Shown here one piece after another: positions 1-6,956 of a stretch of DNA of 37,289 bases. The position numbers and the translations under genes are program-made. The stretch is from NCBI GenBank assembly GCA_028287865.1, contig JAQBOU010000217.1:1-37289 (forward strand). Reading direction: 5' to 3'. The stretch is from Mucilaginibacter sp. (GTDB taxonomy: Bacteria > Bacteroidota > Bacteroidia > Sphingobacteriales > Sphingobacteriaceae). The number at the start of each line of letters is the position of its first letter. Positions within the stretch are counted from its first letter, which is position 1. Below the pieces are notes generated by a model, which was not told the origin of the DNA, did not search any database, and was given only the letters and a program-made list of their open reading frames with translations.

Positions 1-48
1 TTTTGGCTTTAGTATTAATTAACGTTAATTGTAATTATTATATTATTT

Positions 49-588
49 CTAATATAAATTGTTCTTTTTTAAATCAGCAATTTCCATTGGCGTGATCTTC
101 ACAATTGCCTTCGACTGAACATTGGTAATGTTCAGTTCATCAAGTGCCGAAACCAAATTTTCGTAAGTTGATTTATCACTTGGCTTTATCAGAACAATCA
201 TGAAATTATTTGGTGCAGCATGCGTAGCCAAAACATTTTTGCCATTTTCAATCAACGCTTTCCTGATCCCGTTTTTGCCGTAACTATCAACTGTAGGTGC
301 TGATTTACCTGCTTCACCCATATACCATTCCAACTTATTGTGGCTGCCTAATAAAATGGTCATTGTACGGGTAGCGGCTACCGGCAAATTAGACTGTGGT
401 ACAGACGTATCAGGTACGGCAAGGTCCATTGCCTTTGGTTTACTAAGCGTAGTAGTAAACATAAAGAAAGTGATCAATAAAAAGGCAAGGTCAACCATCG
501 CTGTCAGATCGACGCGTGTGGAGGCCTTTTTGCTTCTTACCTTCCCGCCCTTATGTTTACCCCCGCCGGAGGTATCTAATTCTGCCAT
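49..588 (-). CDS. ExbD/TolR biopolymer transport protein (second copy)
   Basis: Inner-membrane stator component that works with ExbB to couple the proton gradient to TonB-type energy transducers. The 179-residue protein has a basic cytoplasmic N-terminus (about residues 11-25), then one membrane helix at about 27-48. Asp33 sits in the helix at the position of the functionally essential Asp of ExbD/TolR. The rest is a periplasmic domain with the C-terminal fold typical of the family. It lies 4 bases after the upstream exbD on the same strand, so the two are almost certainly co-transcribed with exbB at 1322-2155. It differs strongly from its neighbour outside the helix, so this is an old paralogue rather than a recent copy. 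A TonB-like gene often follows in Bacteroidota and would lie off the left edge; bases 1-48 hold no gene. Confidence 0.93.
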   Translation of the reverse strand: MAELDTSGGGKHKGGKVRSKKASTRVDLTAMVDLAFLLITFFMFTTTLSKPKAMDLAVPDTSVPQSNLPVAATRTMTILLGSHNKLEWYMGEAGKSAPTVDSYGKNGIRKALIENGKNVLATHAAPNNFMIVLIKPSDKSTYENLVSALDELNITNVQSKAIVKITPMEIADLKKNNLY

Positions 589-592
589 AGTT

Positions 593-1213
593 TTATTTTT
601 TTGGTGCTGCTCTTAATGTCGTGATTAAATTAAATTTAAAAATCTTCTGCTTTCCTAACATAGTTATAACTGTGTTAAAAGCGGGATATTGGTCCAGCCG
701 GTCTCCTTTTATCGCTATAGCCATCGCTTTATCATGTAAAGCCTTGTCTGCCTGCCGGGACGTGAGTACCCAGTTGGAAAGCTCATTATTATTGGTAGTA
801 TCCACAGGGATGCCTGGCTGCTGAAATGTTTTCTTATCGTCAGTTGTCAGGTTTAAAAATTGTTTCATCTGGTTCATCGGAACGCCAAATACTTCTGTTG
901 TAGAAAATTTGGTGACTTCCTCCGGCGTAAATGTAACATGGTATTTTTCACCCATAGTTTTTAAAGCTTCTGCACGAACGTCAGTACCTGCAACAGCATA
1001 GAAAATTTTGTTTTGCTTTCCGATAGAGATGGTGCCAACGTTATCGTCCGGTATCTGTATTTCTTTTGATGATGCGGGCACTTCTGCCTTTGACGGATCA
1101 TCAATTTTAGGTTTCGCTGTCAATATAAAAAAGGTAAGCAACAGGAAGGCCACATCGCACATGGCTGTCATATCAATTGCTGTGCTTTTCCTGGCAACTT
1201 TTACTCTGGGCAT
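593..1213 (-). CDS. ExbD/TolR biopolymer transport protein (first copy)
   Basis: Second ExbD-family stator subunit, 206 residues, longer than E. coli ExbD (about 140). A short basic N-terminus is followed by one membrane helix at about residues 13-33 carrying the conserved acidic residue Asp20 in a TAMCDVAFLLLTFF context. The periplasmic part is larger than usual, with an insertion of roughly 50 residues after the first beta region that includes a Thr/Asn-rich linker. The gene follows exbB after a 108-base gap containing a perfect 13-bp hairpin, and precedes the other exbD by 4 bases. ExbB with two unequal ExbDs is a recurring Bacteroidota arrangement; which TonB or transporter it energises cannot be told from this window. 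Confidence 0.92.
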   Translation of the reverse strand: MPRVKVARKSTAIDMTAMCDVAFLLLTFFILTAKPKIDDPSKAEVPASSKEIQIPDDNVGTISIGKQNKIFYAVAGTDVRAEALKTMGEKYHVTFTPEEVTKFSTTEVFGVPMNQMKQFLNLTTDDKKTFQQPGIPVDTTNNNELSNWVLTSRQADKALHDKAMAIAIKGDRLDQYPAFNTVITMLGKQKIFKFNLITTLRAAPKK

Positions 1214-1256
1214 ATTTTTTTATTTTAATGTAAATTGTATAAATGGATTATACTAT

Positions 1257-1296
1257 TCCCGGTGAATTTGTGCTAAAGATCAAAAATTCACCGGGA
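1257..1296 (-). other. Perfect 13-bp stem-loop between exbB and exbD
   Basis: Arms 1257-1269 and 1284-1296 are perfect reverse complements (tcccggtgaattt) around a 14-base loop. Neither strand has a T-run after the stem, so this is not a standard intrinsic terminator. Lying between exbB and the exbD pair, it may stabilise the 3' end of exbB mRNA or tune the ratio of ExbB to ExbD; that role is inference. Confidence 0.6.
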
Positions 1297-1321
1297 TAAA
1301 AACCAAGCAACAGCGTGTTGA

Positions 1322-2155
1322 TTATTTTTTGTGTGATGCAGCGAATGTTTGTACAATGCTGAAGCCTGTTTCATCAATAGCATATGTAAGGTTATCAATT
1401 TTTGATGTAAATACGTTATACATAACAATTGAAAGCGCTGAAGTACTGATACCCAATGCTGTATTAACCAACGCTTCAGAAATTGATGCAGAAAGTGCAG
1501 TTTGATTTGTTGCACCTGCAGCCGCCAATTCCGCGAAGGCGTTAATCATACCAAATACTGTACCTAACAGCCCGGTTAATGTACCAATTGATACCAGGGT
1601 TGCAATAATAGTTAAGTTTTGCTCCAGCATAGGCATTTCCAAAGCAGTTGCTTCTTCAATATCTTTTTGGATTGCCAACGATTTTTGATCGATGGTTAAA
1701 TTTGGATCACTTTCCATTTCGCGGTATTTTTTCAAACCCGATTTGATCACATTAGCTACAGAACCTTTTTGTTTGTCGCACTCAGCATTTGCTGCATCGA
1801 TGTTTCCAACATTAAGGGCGCTTTGTACTTTTCTTACAAATACGTCAACGTTTCCTGTACCCGATGCCTTGCCGATAACAACAAAACGCTCTATAGAGAA
1901 AACAATTACCATTAATAAATACGACATAATAACTGGTACTAAATGACCACCTCTGTGTATTTGTCCAAATAAATCAGTTGGACGGCCGAGAAGTACATCG
2001 CCACCTTCATAATGACTTGAGTCACCCAATATAAAAATGAAGATTATGATTGCAACTACAATACAGAGTGGAATAGTCAGCGTTGCAAACATGCCTGATG
2101 CAGCTGGCTTTTCGGTTTTAACAGGACTAGTTGGTTTTGTTGGTACGTTTGCCAT
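1322..2155 (-). CDS. ExbB/TolQ/MotA-family proton channel protein
   Basis: Proton-channel subunit that assembles around ExbD helices in the inner membrane and powers TonB-dependent outer-membrane transport. At 277 residues it has a Pro/Lys/Thr-rich N-terminal stretch (about 1-20), a first hydrophobic segment at about 23-45, a second at about 74-92, then a long cytoplasmic region and two C-terminal helices. The conserved family block lies at about 180-245: a TLVSIGTLTGLLGTVFGMI helix, then the ISEALVNTALGI segment with the small and Thr residues typical of the channel helix. It is the first gene of an apparent operon with the two exbD genes. The N-terminal extra helix before the usual three is common in Bacteroidota members. 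A CAAAAATA at 2228-2235 (TATTTTTG on the gene strand) is a possible -7 box, but no good -33 element was found. Confidence 0.93.
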   Translation of the reverse strand: MANVPTKPTSPVKTEKPAASGMFATLTIPLCIVVAIIIFIFILGDSSHYEGGDVLLGRPTDLFGQIHRGGHLVPVIMSYLLMVIVFSIERFVVIGKASGTGNVDVFVRKVQSALNVGNIDAANAECDKQKGSVANVIKSGLKKYREMESDPNLTIDQKSLAIQKDIEEATALEMPMLEQNLTIIATLVSIGTLTGLLGTVFGMINAFAELAAAGATNQTALSASISEALVNTALGISTSALSIVMYNVFTSKIDNLTYAIDETGFSIVQTFAASHKK

Positions 2156-2916
2156 TACTTTTAGTTTTTAGTTTTAGTTTTTAGTGTATAAATATAAGTT
2201 TATTAAATGCGAATTTTTAGCGAATAACAAAAATAGAATTTTAATGAAATAAAAAAACTATTTATGATATTCTTTATAATTTTTTAATACAAACTTTATC
2301 CGGTTAGTACATACGGTGGGTACATAACGTTATAAAATAAAAATTGTGTTTTATACAAACAATTTTTTGCAATAAAACCTATTTTTTTTAATAATAACAA
2401 ACAATACTTTATAAAAATTATGTTACTAAGCAGATATTGTGACATTTGAGCCCCAATTTATAATTTCGGGACTACAATGAGCATTATGTGGTTCAAAGTT
2501 TTTACAAATAAAATAGCGGGCTTGCATGTCTTTCACACTAACTGTCAGCATTTAGCCCCGGCATTTTTAGGGTTACGCAAATGGTCGGGTATGTTGAAGC
2601 TCACAGGCACGTGCAGGTTGAACACCGGATGTACCGTGTGTTTCCAATATCAACTTCACCATTAAGTGTTGCGGTCATCTTAGCTTTGGTATATTTAAGC
2701 TATATTATTTGCCGGTTAAATATGGTCCGCCAATCCCGCCGATGTTTATCAACCACAGGTTAACGTTGTGCTGCTTTATTTTATTGCCCGCCAATGGCAT
2801 AAACAACCAGACTCAATGATAGAAATGTTTCAACCAAAATATGCCGAAAAGTTTAGCTGAAGGCGTTGCTAAGAAAAGTCTTAATGATCCACTGGCTAAT
2901 GGCCCAAGGAACAAGG
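2156..2916. other. Long spacer, no supported gene; right part may hold decayed coding DNA
   Basis: Bases 2156-2470 are extremely AT-rich. A short TTTTAG-type tandem repeat at about 2160-2185 lies just upstream of exbB. From about 2480 to 2910 the composition becomes more balanced, but every frame is broken by stops. On the minus strand, protein-like stretches are visible between stops in one frame (about 2908 down to 2560), and in another near 2550-2630. Stop density is about what chance predicts, so this is only a hint of a degraded gene. No terminator or RNA gene was recognised. Confidence 0.4.
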
Positions 2917-3252
2917 TTATCCGCCAGCTTTTTTAGCTTTATAACCGTCGGCAAGCAGCAGTGTTAATACTTTATCCCTGAAATCGCCTTGTATCAATAT
3001 TTCGCCTTCTTTAACTGAGCCGCCAACGCCGCATTTTGATTTTAGTTTTTTACCGATAAGTTCCAGATCAGCGTCAATCCCGATAAAATCAGTAACGCGG
3101 GTAACCAGTTTCCCACCACCTTTACGATCAAGATAAATTTTAAGATTTTGCTGCTGGGGAGGAAGCGTTTGCGCAGATTGACTCTTGTTTTCCCGGTATT
3201 GAAAATCTGGGTTTGTGGAATATACTACGCCTGTGAAATTTTTTTTTGCCAT
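2917..3252 (-). CDS. SUI1/eIF1-like translation factor (YciH family)
   Basis: Small protein of the SUI1 fold, the bacterial counterpart of eukaryotic eIF1, thought to bind the 30S subunit and influence start-site selection. Of 111 residues, about 1-35 are a variable N-terminal tail. The SUI1 domain fills about 37-108, with a basic [12 protein letters not shown] strand-loop and a [17 protein letters not shown] block matching the conserved C-terminal half of the family. It ends with the typical [24 protein letters not shown] tail in pieces. The start ATG is followed by a run of Lys codons. It lies on the same strand as the lipid kinase gene, 94 bases downstream, and may share its transcript. 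Family assignment is firm; the physiological role of bacterial members is poorly established. Confidence 0.9.
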   Translation of the reverse strand: MAKKNFTGVVYSTNPDFQYRENKSQSAQTLPPQQQNLKIYLDRKGGGKLVTRVTDFIGIDADLELIGKKLKSKCGVGGSVKEGEILIQGDFRDKVLTLLLADGYKAKKAGG

Positions 3253-3346
3253 GTTTTGTTAAGTCTTAAGTCTGCAGCCTAAAGTGGTAGGTCCAAACGT
3301 AGTTTATTTCATTAGCTCAAATAACAAAAGTTAAATTACAATACTT

Positions 3347-4249
3347 CTACTTAAGGCTCAAAGCTTTTTTATAACTGTTTCCCACAATAACCTTCAGTGA
3401 ACCGGGGATTACTTCAATAAAATTATCGGCGCCGGTTATTTGAGGTTCTCCATCGAGATGAACCGGACCCGGGCTGTTTCGTTTGACATTAATTTGCTTG
3501 CCACGAATGATTTCGACATATTTAGTCTTGTCGCTTGTTTTTGTGAGCATACGCACGCCCATCTCAACAAACCGCCAAAGCGGAAAACGTTTAATTACAC
3601 AGATATCCAATAATCCGTCCTGAACGGACGCGTTTGGTGAAATATGCGCATTATTGCCATATTGTGATGAATTTGCAAAACTCAGCATAAACGCTTCGCG
3701 GCTAAAGGCTTTACCGTCAATTTCAAGTTGGTAAGTTTGTGACTTATATTTGGCTATCTCTTGTATAGACGATTTTAAATAAGTAAAAAAGCCCCGTTTC
3801 CGGGTATGAGAGAATACTTCGCTGATATGCGCATCAAACCCCATCCCCGCCATATTAAAAAAAGGTTTTCCGTTCATTTTTGCCGAATCTATTAGTTCAA
3901 TATGCCCGGTACTAAGCGTTTTAATGGCTTGTTCGGCATTCATTGGTATTCCCAGGAAACGGGACAATCCATTACCTGATCCAAAGGGGATAATGCCCAA
4001 CGGTGTGTCGGTGCCAACAATAGCCGAAGCCACCTCGTTAACGGTGCCATCTCCTCCCACAGCCACTATGAGGTCAAATTTATTTAATGCTTCCTTGGCA
4101 ATTTGGCTTGCATGTGCAACGCCATCACTAAAAACAATAACCGCAGTAAATGCGTCAGCATCAAGATGTTTATCGATCAGTTCCGGAACGCCTTCCTTTT
4201 TTTTTCCTCCTGATATGGGATTAATAATAAATAACGCTTTCCGTTTCAA
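3347..4249 (-). CDS. Diacylglycerol-kinase-family lipid kinase (YegS/BmrU type)
   Basis: Predicted cytosolic or membrane-associated lipid kinase that phosphorylates a diacylglycerol or related lipid with ATP. The 300-residue length is standard. The catalytic domain occupies about residues 3-130: an N-terminal IINPISGG nucleotide-binding motif, a VGGDGTVNEVA motif near 64-74, and a PFGSGNGLSR motif near 88-97, all diagnostic of the DAGK_cat family. The C-terminal beta-rich substrate domain contains FFNMAGMGFDA and ends with a PVHLDGEP motif. The gene is divergent from metK, separated by 263 bases that hold metK's regulatory leader. Which lipid it uses cannot be deduced. Confidence 0.92.
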   Translation of the reverse strand: MKRKALFIINPISGGKKKEGVPELIDKHLDADAFTAVIVFSDGVAHASQIAKEALNKFDLIVAVGGDGTVNEVASAIVGTDTPLGIIPFGSGNGLSRFLGIPMNAEQAIKTLSTGHIELIDSAKMNGKPFFNMAGMGFDAHISEVFSHTRKRGFFTYLKSSIQEIAKYKSQTYQLEIDGKAFSREAFMLSFANSSQYGNNAHISPNASVQDGLLDICVIKRFPLWRFVEMGVRMLTKTSDKTKYVEIIRGKQINVKRNSPGPVHLDGEPQITGADNFIEVIPGSLKVIVGNSYKKALSLK

Positions 4250-4319
4250 TTAAATAAATTTTGCCGCCAAAAGTAAATGTATTTTCGGCTTTTGTAAAAA
4301 TTGTTTTATTTTAGCCGGC

Positions 4320-4400
4320 TGAATGTGGACTGATTTAATGTCCGAACCGGTAGTTATCGGTGCCGGCTGGATTGCAACCACGTAAAAAAGTGCTAAAACC
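4320..4400 (+). promoter_or_regulatory. SAM-II-like riboswitch (long-loop type) upstream of metK
   Basis: The leader matches the known SAM-II aptamer pattern. A P1 stem forms between ATGTGG (4323-4328) and CCACGT (4378-4383), six pairs with one U-G. A conserved CTGATTTAA follows the 5' strand (4330-4338), an ATTGCAA precedes the 3' strand (4371-4377), and an A-rich stretch leads into the hallmark GCTAAA at 4392-4397. Between 4339 and 4370 lies an extra segment with its own small hairpin (ACCG/CGGT), longer than in the classic alphaproteobacterial form, which fits the long-loop SAM-II variants. The pseudoknot P2 pairing is weak by eye. The aptamer lies 113 bases before the metK ATG; no clear intrinsic terminator follows. 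SAM binding would be expected to lower metK expression. Confidence 0.75.
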
Positions 4401-4512
4401 ATGCTTCTTTTTACTGCGATCTTTCCAAATTATCCTGTTTCGTACCGTTTATAGTTCAAAATAGCAGGAATGCGAATTTGTTTTTACAATTTAATTAAAT
4501 CATTATAAAATT

Positions 4513-5763
4513 ATGTCATACCTTTTTACTTCTGAATCTGTATCAGAAGGACACCCGGATAAAGTAGCCGATCAGATATCGGACGCTTTAATTGATAATT
4601 TTTTAGCTTTTGACCCCGAATCTAAAGTAGCTTGTGAAACGTTGGTTACTACCGGACAGGTTTTTTTAGCCGGAGAAGTAAAATCAAAAGCTTACCTTGA
4701 TGTTCAAAAGATTGCCCGTGAGGTAATTAATAAAATAGGTTATACCAAGGGCGAATATATGTTTGATGGCAGCTCTTGCAGCGTATTGTCAGCTATTCAC
4801 GAACAATCTCCGGATATTAACCAGGGTGTTGACCGTACCGCCAAGGAAGAACAGGGAGCAGGAGACCAGGGTATGATGTTTGGGTATGCTACCATCGAGA
4901 CTGACAATTACATGCCGCTGGCTCTGGATATCGCCCATGCATTATTAATTGAGTTAGCTGTTGTCCGCAGGGAAAATACGGATATTAAATATTTACGTCC
5001 GGATGCAAAATCGCAGGTAACACTGGAATATGATGATGATAACAAGCCTGTTCGTATTGATACTATCGTTATATCAACCCAGCATGACGATTTTGATGAA
5101 GAGCAAACTATGCTTGCAAAGATTAGCAAGGACATTATCAGCATCCTTATTCCGCGCGTTAAAGCAAAATATCCTAAGTATGCCCATTTCTTTGGCGATG
5201 CTATTAAATACCATATAAACCCAACCGGTAAATTTGTTATTGGCGGCCCGCATGGGGATACCGGTTTAACAGGCCGTAAAATTATTGTAGATACATACGG
5301 AGGCAAAGGTGCTCACGGTGGCGGCGCTTTCTCCGGAAAAGACCCATCAAAGGTTGACCGCTCTGCAGCTTACGCTACACGCCACATTGCCAAAAATTTG
5401 GTGGCAGCCGGCATTGCCGACGAAGTGCTGGTACAGGTATCGTACGCTATTGGTGTGGCGCAACCCATGGGTATTTATGTAAATACCTACGGAACAGGTA
5501 AAGTTGGATTACATGACGGCGAAATTGCTAAAAAAGTGGAAGCCATATTTAATATGACTCCTTACGCTATCGAAACCCGCTTTAAATTGCGTAATCCCAT
5601 ATACAGCGAAACTGCTGCTTATGGCCATTTCGGAAAACCAAGCCAAACAGTGACCAAAACATTTGTAAGCCCCGATGGTCAAAAGGTGGTTACCGAGGTT
5701 GAACTGTTTACCTGGGAAAAGCTGGACTATGTGGATAAGGTAAAAGCTGCTTTCGGTATTTAG
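4513..5763 (+). CDS. metK: S-adenosylmethionine synthetase
   Basis: Cytosolic enzyme making S-adenosylmethionine from methionine and ATP, the main methyl donor of the cell. The 416 residues contain the family signatures: GHPDK at residues 13-17 (ATP binding), the [12 protein letters not shown] signature hexapeptide region near 115-127, and the [16 protein letters not shown] phosphate loop near 270-285. The protein is slightly longer than E. coli MetK (384), as in other Bacteroidota. It is preceded by a SAM-II-like riboswitch and followed directly, three bases after the stop, by an imperfect palindromic repeat at 5767-5860. It is a stand-alone gene, divergent from the lipid kinase and convergent with the DUF2911 gene. 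Confidence 0.98.
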   Translation: MSYLFTSESVSEGHPDKVADQISDALIDNFLAFDPESKVACETLVTTGQVFLAGEVKSKAYLDVQKIAREVINKIGYTKGEYMFDGSSCSVLSAIHEQSPDINQGVDRTAKEEQGAGDQGMMFGYATIETDNYMPLALDIAHALLIELAVVRRENTDIKYLRPDAKSQVTLEYDDDNKPVRIDTIVISTQHDDFDEEQTMLAKISKDIISILIPRVKAKYPKYAHFFGDAIKYHINPTGKFVIGGPHGDTGLTGRKIIVDTYGGKGAHGGGAFSGKDPSKVDRSAAYATRHIAKNLVAAGIADEVLVQVSYAIGVAQPMGIYVNTYGTGKVGLHDGEIAKKVEAIFNMTPYAIETRFKLRNPIYSETAAYGHFGKPSQTVTKTFVSPDGQKVVTEVELFTWEKLDYVDKVKAAFGI

Positions 5764-5766
5764 TTC

Positions 5767-5860
5767 AATTGATTTGAAAGTTTGAAAATGTGTTGATTTG
5801 AAGATGGTTAAACATTGAACAATCAAATGCATTTTCAAATTTCAAATTACCAAATCAAAA
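5767..5860. repeat. Imperfect palindromic repeat, family A, copy 1
   Basis: Arms gatttgaaagtttgaaaatg (5771-5790) and its near reverse complement at 5830-5849 enclose further pairing material, with tttgaa / ttcaaa words repeated throughout. The same architecture recurs at 24418-24548. Here it starts immediately after the metK stop codon, so it would form the 3' end of metK mRNA. Confidence 0.75.
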
Positions 5861-6042
5861 TCCCTCTTTTCTTATACTGATAATATCTTTTTGCCCTGCC
5901 TGTGCTTCCACAGGTTAAGGGATTGTAATCATTGCTTTTTTTGTCGAGGAACAGGCTTCTCCATTGACTTGATGCTTTTCCCAATCCAAAGGTGTCTTTA
6001 TCAGCTGCGGATCGATTCTTTAAATTACAATAATTCCCAATA

Positions 6043-6074
6043 AAAAAAGCTGTCCCTTTTGAGACAGCTTTTTT
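6043..6074. terminator. Bidirectional intrinsic terminator
   Basis: Perfect 12-bp stem (aaaaaagctgtc at 6043-6054 with gacagctttttt at 6063-6074) around an 8-base loop, with A-run and T-run at the two ends so both strands have a U-tract. It sits between the convergent metK and DUF2911 genes and is 11 bases past the DUF2911 stop, so it most directly serves that gene. The spacer 5861-6042 before it holds no supported gene, only an open minus-strand frame with no ATG, GTG or TTG start. Confidence 0.85.
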
Positions 6075-6084
6075 AAATTCGAAT

Positions 6085-6624
6085 TTACATTGCAGGATTT
6101 GCGGTTATAGTAACAGGTATGCTTATTTTATCCCAGTCCATGCTAAAACCATTATGGTTAATTACGTATACCATTCTTTCATGCATGGTTGTTTCTTTTG
6201 GAGTAACCATTACACGCAATTCATCTTTACTTTGGTCATATTTAAATGCGCCCCATTGTTTTGCAGTTTTATTGAAAATTACTGTCCATTGTCCTTTTTC
6301 CTCAGGAATTACAAAAAACGAGTAAGTGCCTGCCGGAAGCGGTTTTCCTTCAACCAGGATACCTTTATCAGTGGTAAAGGTAGTAGCCTCATTGGCGCCA
6401 GCTCTGTAAACTTTCCCGTAAGGTTCAAGTCCGCCAAAAATTTTACGGCCTTTTACTGATGGGCTGCCATACCATATTTTGATATTGGCGCCTGCAACCG
6501 TTCCGCTTACACTATCGCGGGGGCTTGCCAGGGGTTTCGTCTCTTTTTGCGCAAATGCAATTGTTGATGTTAAAAAGGCACATAAAAAAAATGATATGGC
6601 CTTTAATTGAAATGATCTTTTCAT
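6085..6624 (-). CDS. Secreted DUF2911 domain protein
   Basis: Exported protein of 179 residues with a signal peptide (basic MKRSFQLK start, hydrophobic core to about residue 22, cleavage after AFAQ). The mature part matches DUF2911, common in Bacteroidota: an [28 protein letters not shown] opening in pieces, a [15 protein letters not shown] block, a [12 protein letters not shown] strand, and a [17 protein letters not shown] segment. The family has no established biochemical function. The gene stands alone with its own -7 box (6661-6668) and a strong terminator just after its stop, so it is probably monocistronic. Confidence 0.9.
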   Translation of the reverse strand: MKRSFQLKAISFFLCAFLTSTIAFAQKETKPLASPRDSVSGTVAGANIKIWYGSPSVKGRKIFGGLEPYGKVYRAGANEATTFTTDKGILVEGKPLPAGTYSFFVIPEEKGQWTVIFNKTAKQWGAFKYDQSKDELRVMVTPKETTMHERMVYVINHNGFSMDWDKISIPVTITANPAM

Positions 6625-6660
6625 AATATTATTTTTAGTGGTTTAAAGTTAATTGTAGTG

Positions 6661-6668
6661 CAAAGGTA
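6661..6668 (-). promoter_or_regulatory. Putative -7 box for the DUF2911 gene
   Basis: CAAAGGTA on the plus strand reads TACCTTTG on the gene strand, a match to the Bacteroidota -7 consensus TAnnTTTG. It would start transcription about 30 bases before the ATG. No convincing -33 TTG was found. Confidence 0.5.
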
Positions 6669-6787
6669 AACTGAAATTCGGCATTTTACCTATACCACCT
6701 TGGATTTTAGCTTCAGTTATCTTTTAAATTCTTAAAACTAATTCATCATTTAAATGTTTTTACTTTAAATCATATTGCAGTTAGGAA

Positions 6788-6851
6788 TTGACCGAAAGGT
6801 TAAACAATTGTTGTGATTTTGGCCTCATGTCTTTGGGCATGGGGTTTTTTT
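6788..6851 (+). terminator. GNRA hairpin followed by intrinsic terminator (possible sRNA end or attenuator)
   Basis: A 6-bp stem with a GAAA tetraloop (6788-6803) is followed by a second hairpin, CCTCATG (6823-6829) with CATGGGG (6838-6844), which runs straight into seven T's (6845-6851). That is a good plus-strand terminator. No plus-strand gene lies upstream before metK, which ends more than 1 kb away with other hairpins between. The RNA ending here is therefore either a small transcript starting in 6625-6780 or a leader of the glycosyltransferase gene at 6957. A TACTTTAA at 6761-6768 is one mismatch from a -7 box. The rest of the 6625-6956 spacer shows nothing else beyond the listed boxes. 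Confidence 0.55.
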
Positions 6852-6911
6852 GTGCGCTTTTCTGAATGATAACTCCTGATTTTTATAAGAATTATTTAAT
6901 AGTTTAAGCTA

Positions 6912-6919
6912 TATATTTG
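6912..6919 (+). promoter_or_regulatory. Putative -7 box for the glycosyltransferase at 6957
   Basis: TATATTTG matches TAnnTTTG and lies 37 bases before the ATG, a normal leader length. It is downstream of the terminator at 6823-6851, so the gene can be expressed independently of it. No clear -33 element. Confidence 0.45.
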
Positions 6920-6956
6920 CCCAGTATTGAAAGCCGGACGGTCGATCACCTATTAA

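Noticed and set aside
2477..2763. Two short plus-strand open frames of about 60 codons
   Set aside because: They overlap each other in different frames, lack a promoter or ribosome site, and have no recognisable motif.
2540..2910. Protein-like stretches on the minus strand suggesting a decayed membrane-protein gene
   Set aside because: About four stops in some 110 codons in the best frame is close to chance, and no family could be recognised. A translated search would be needed.
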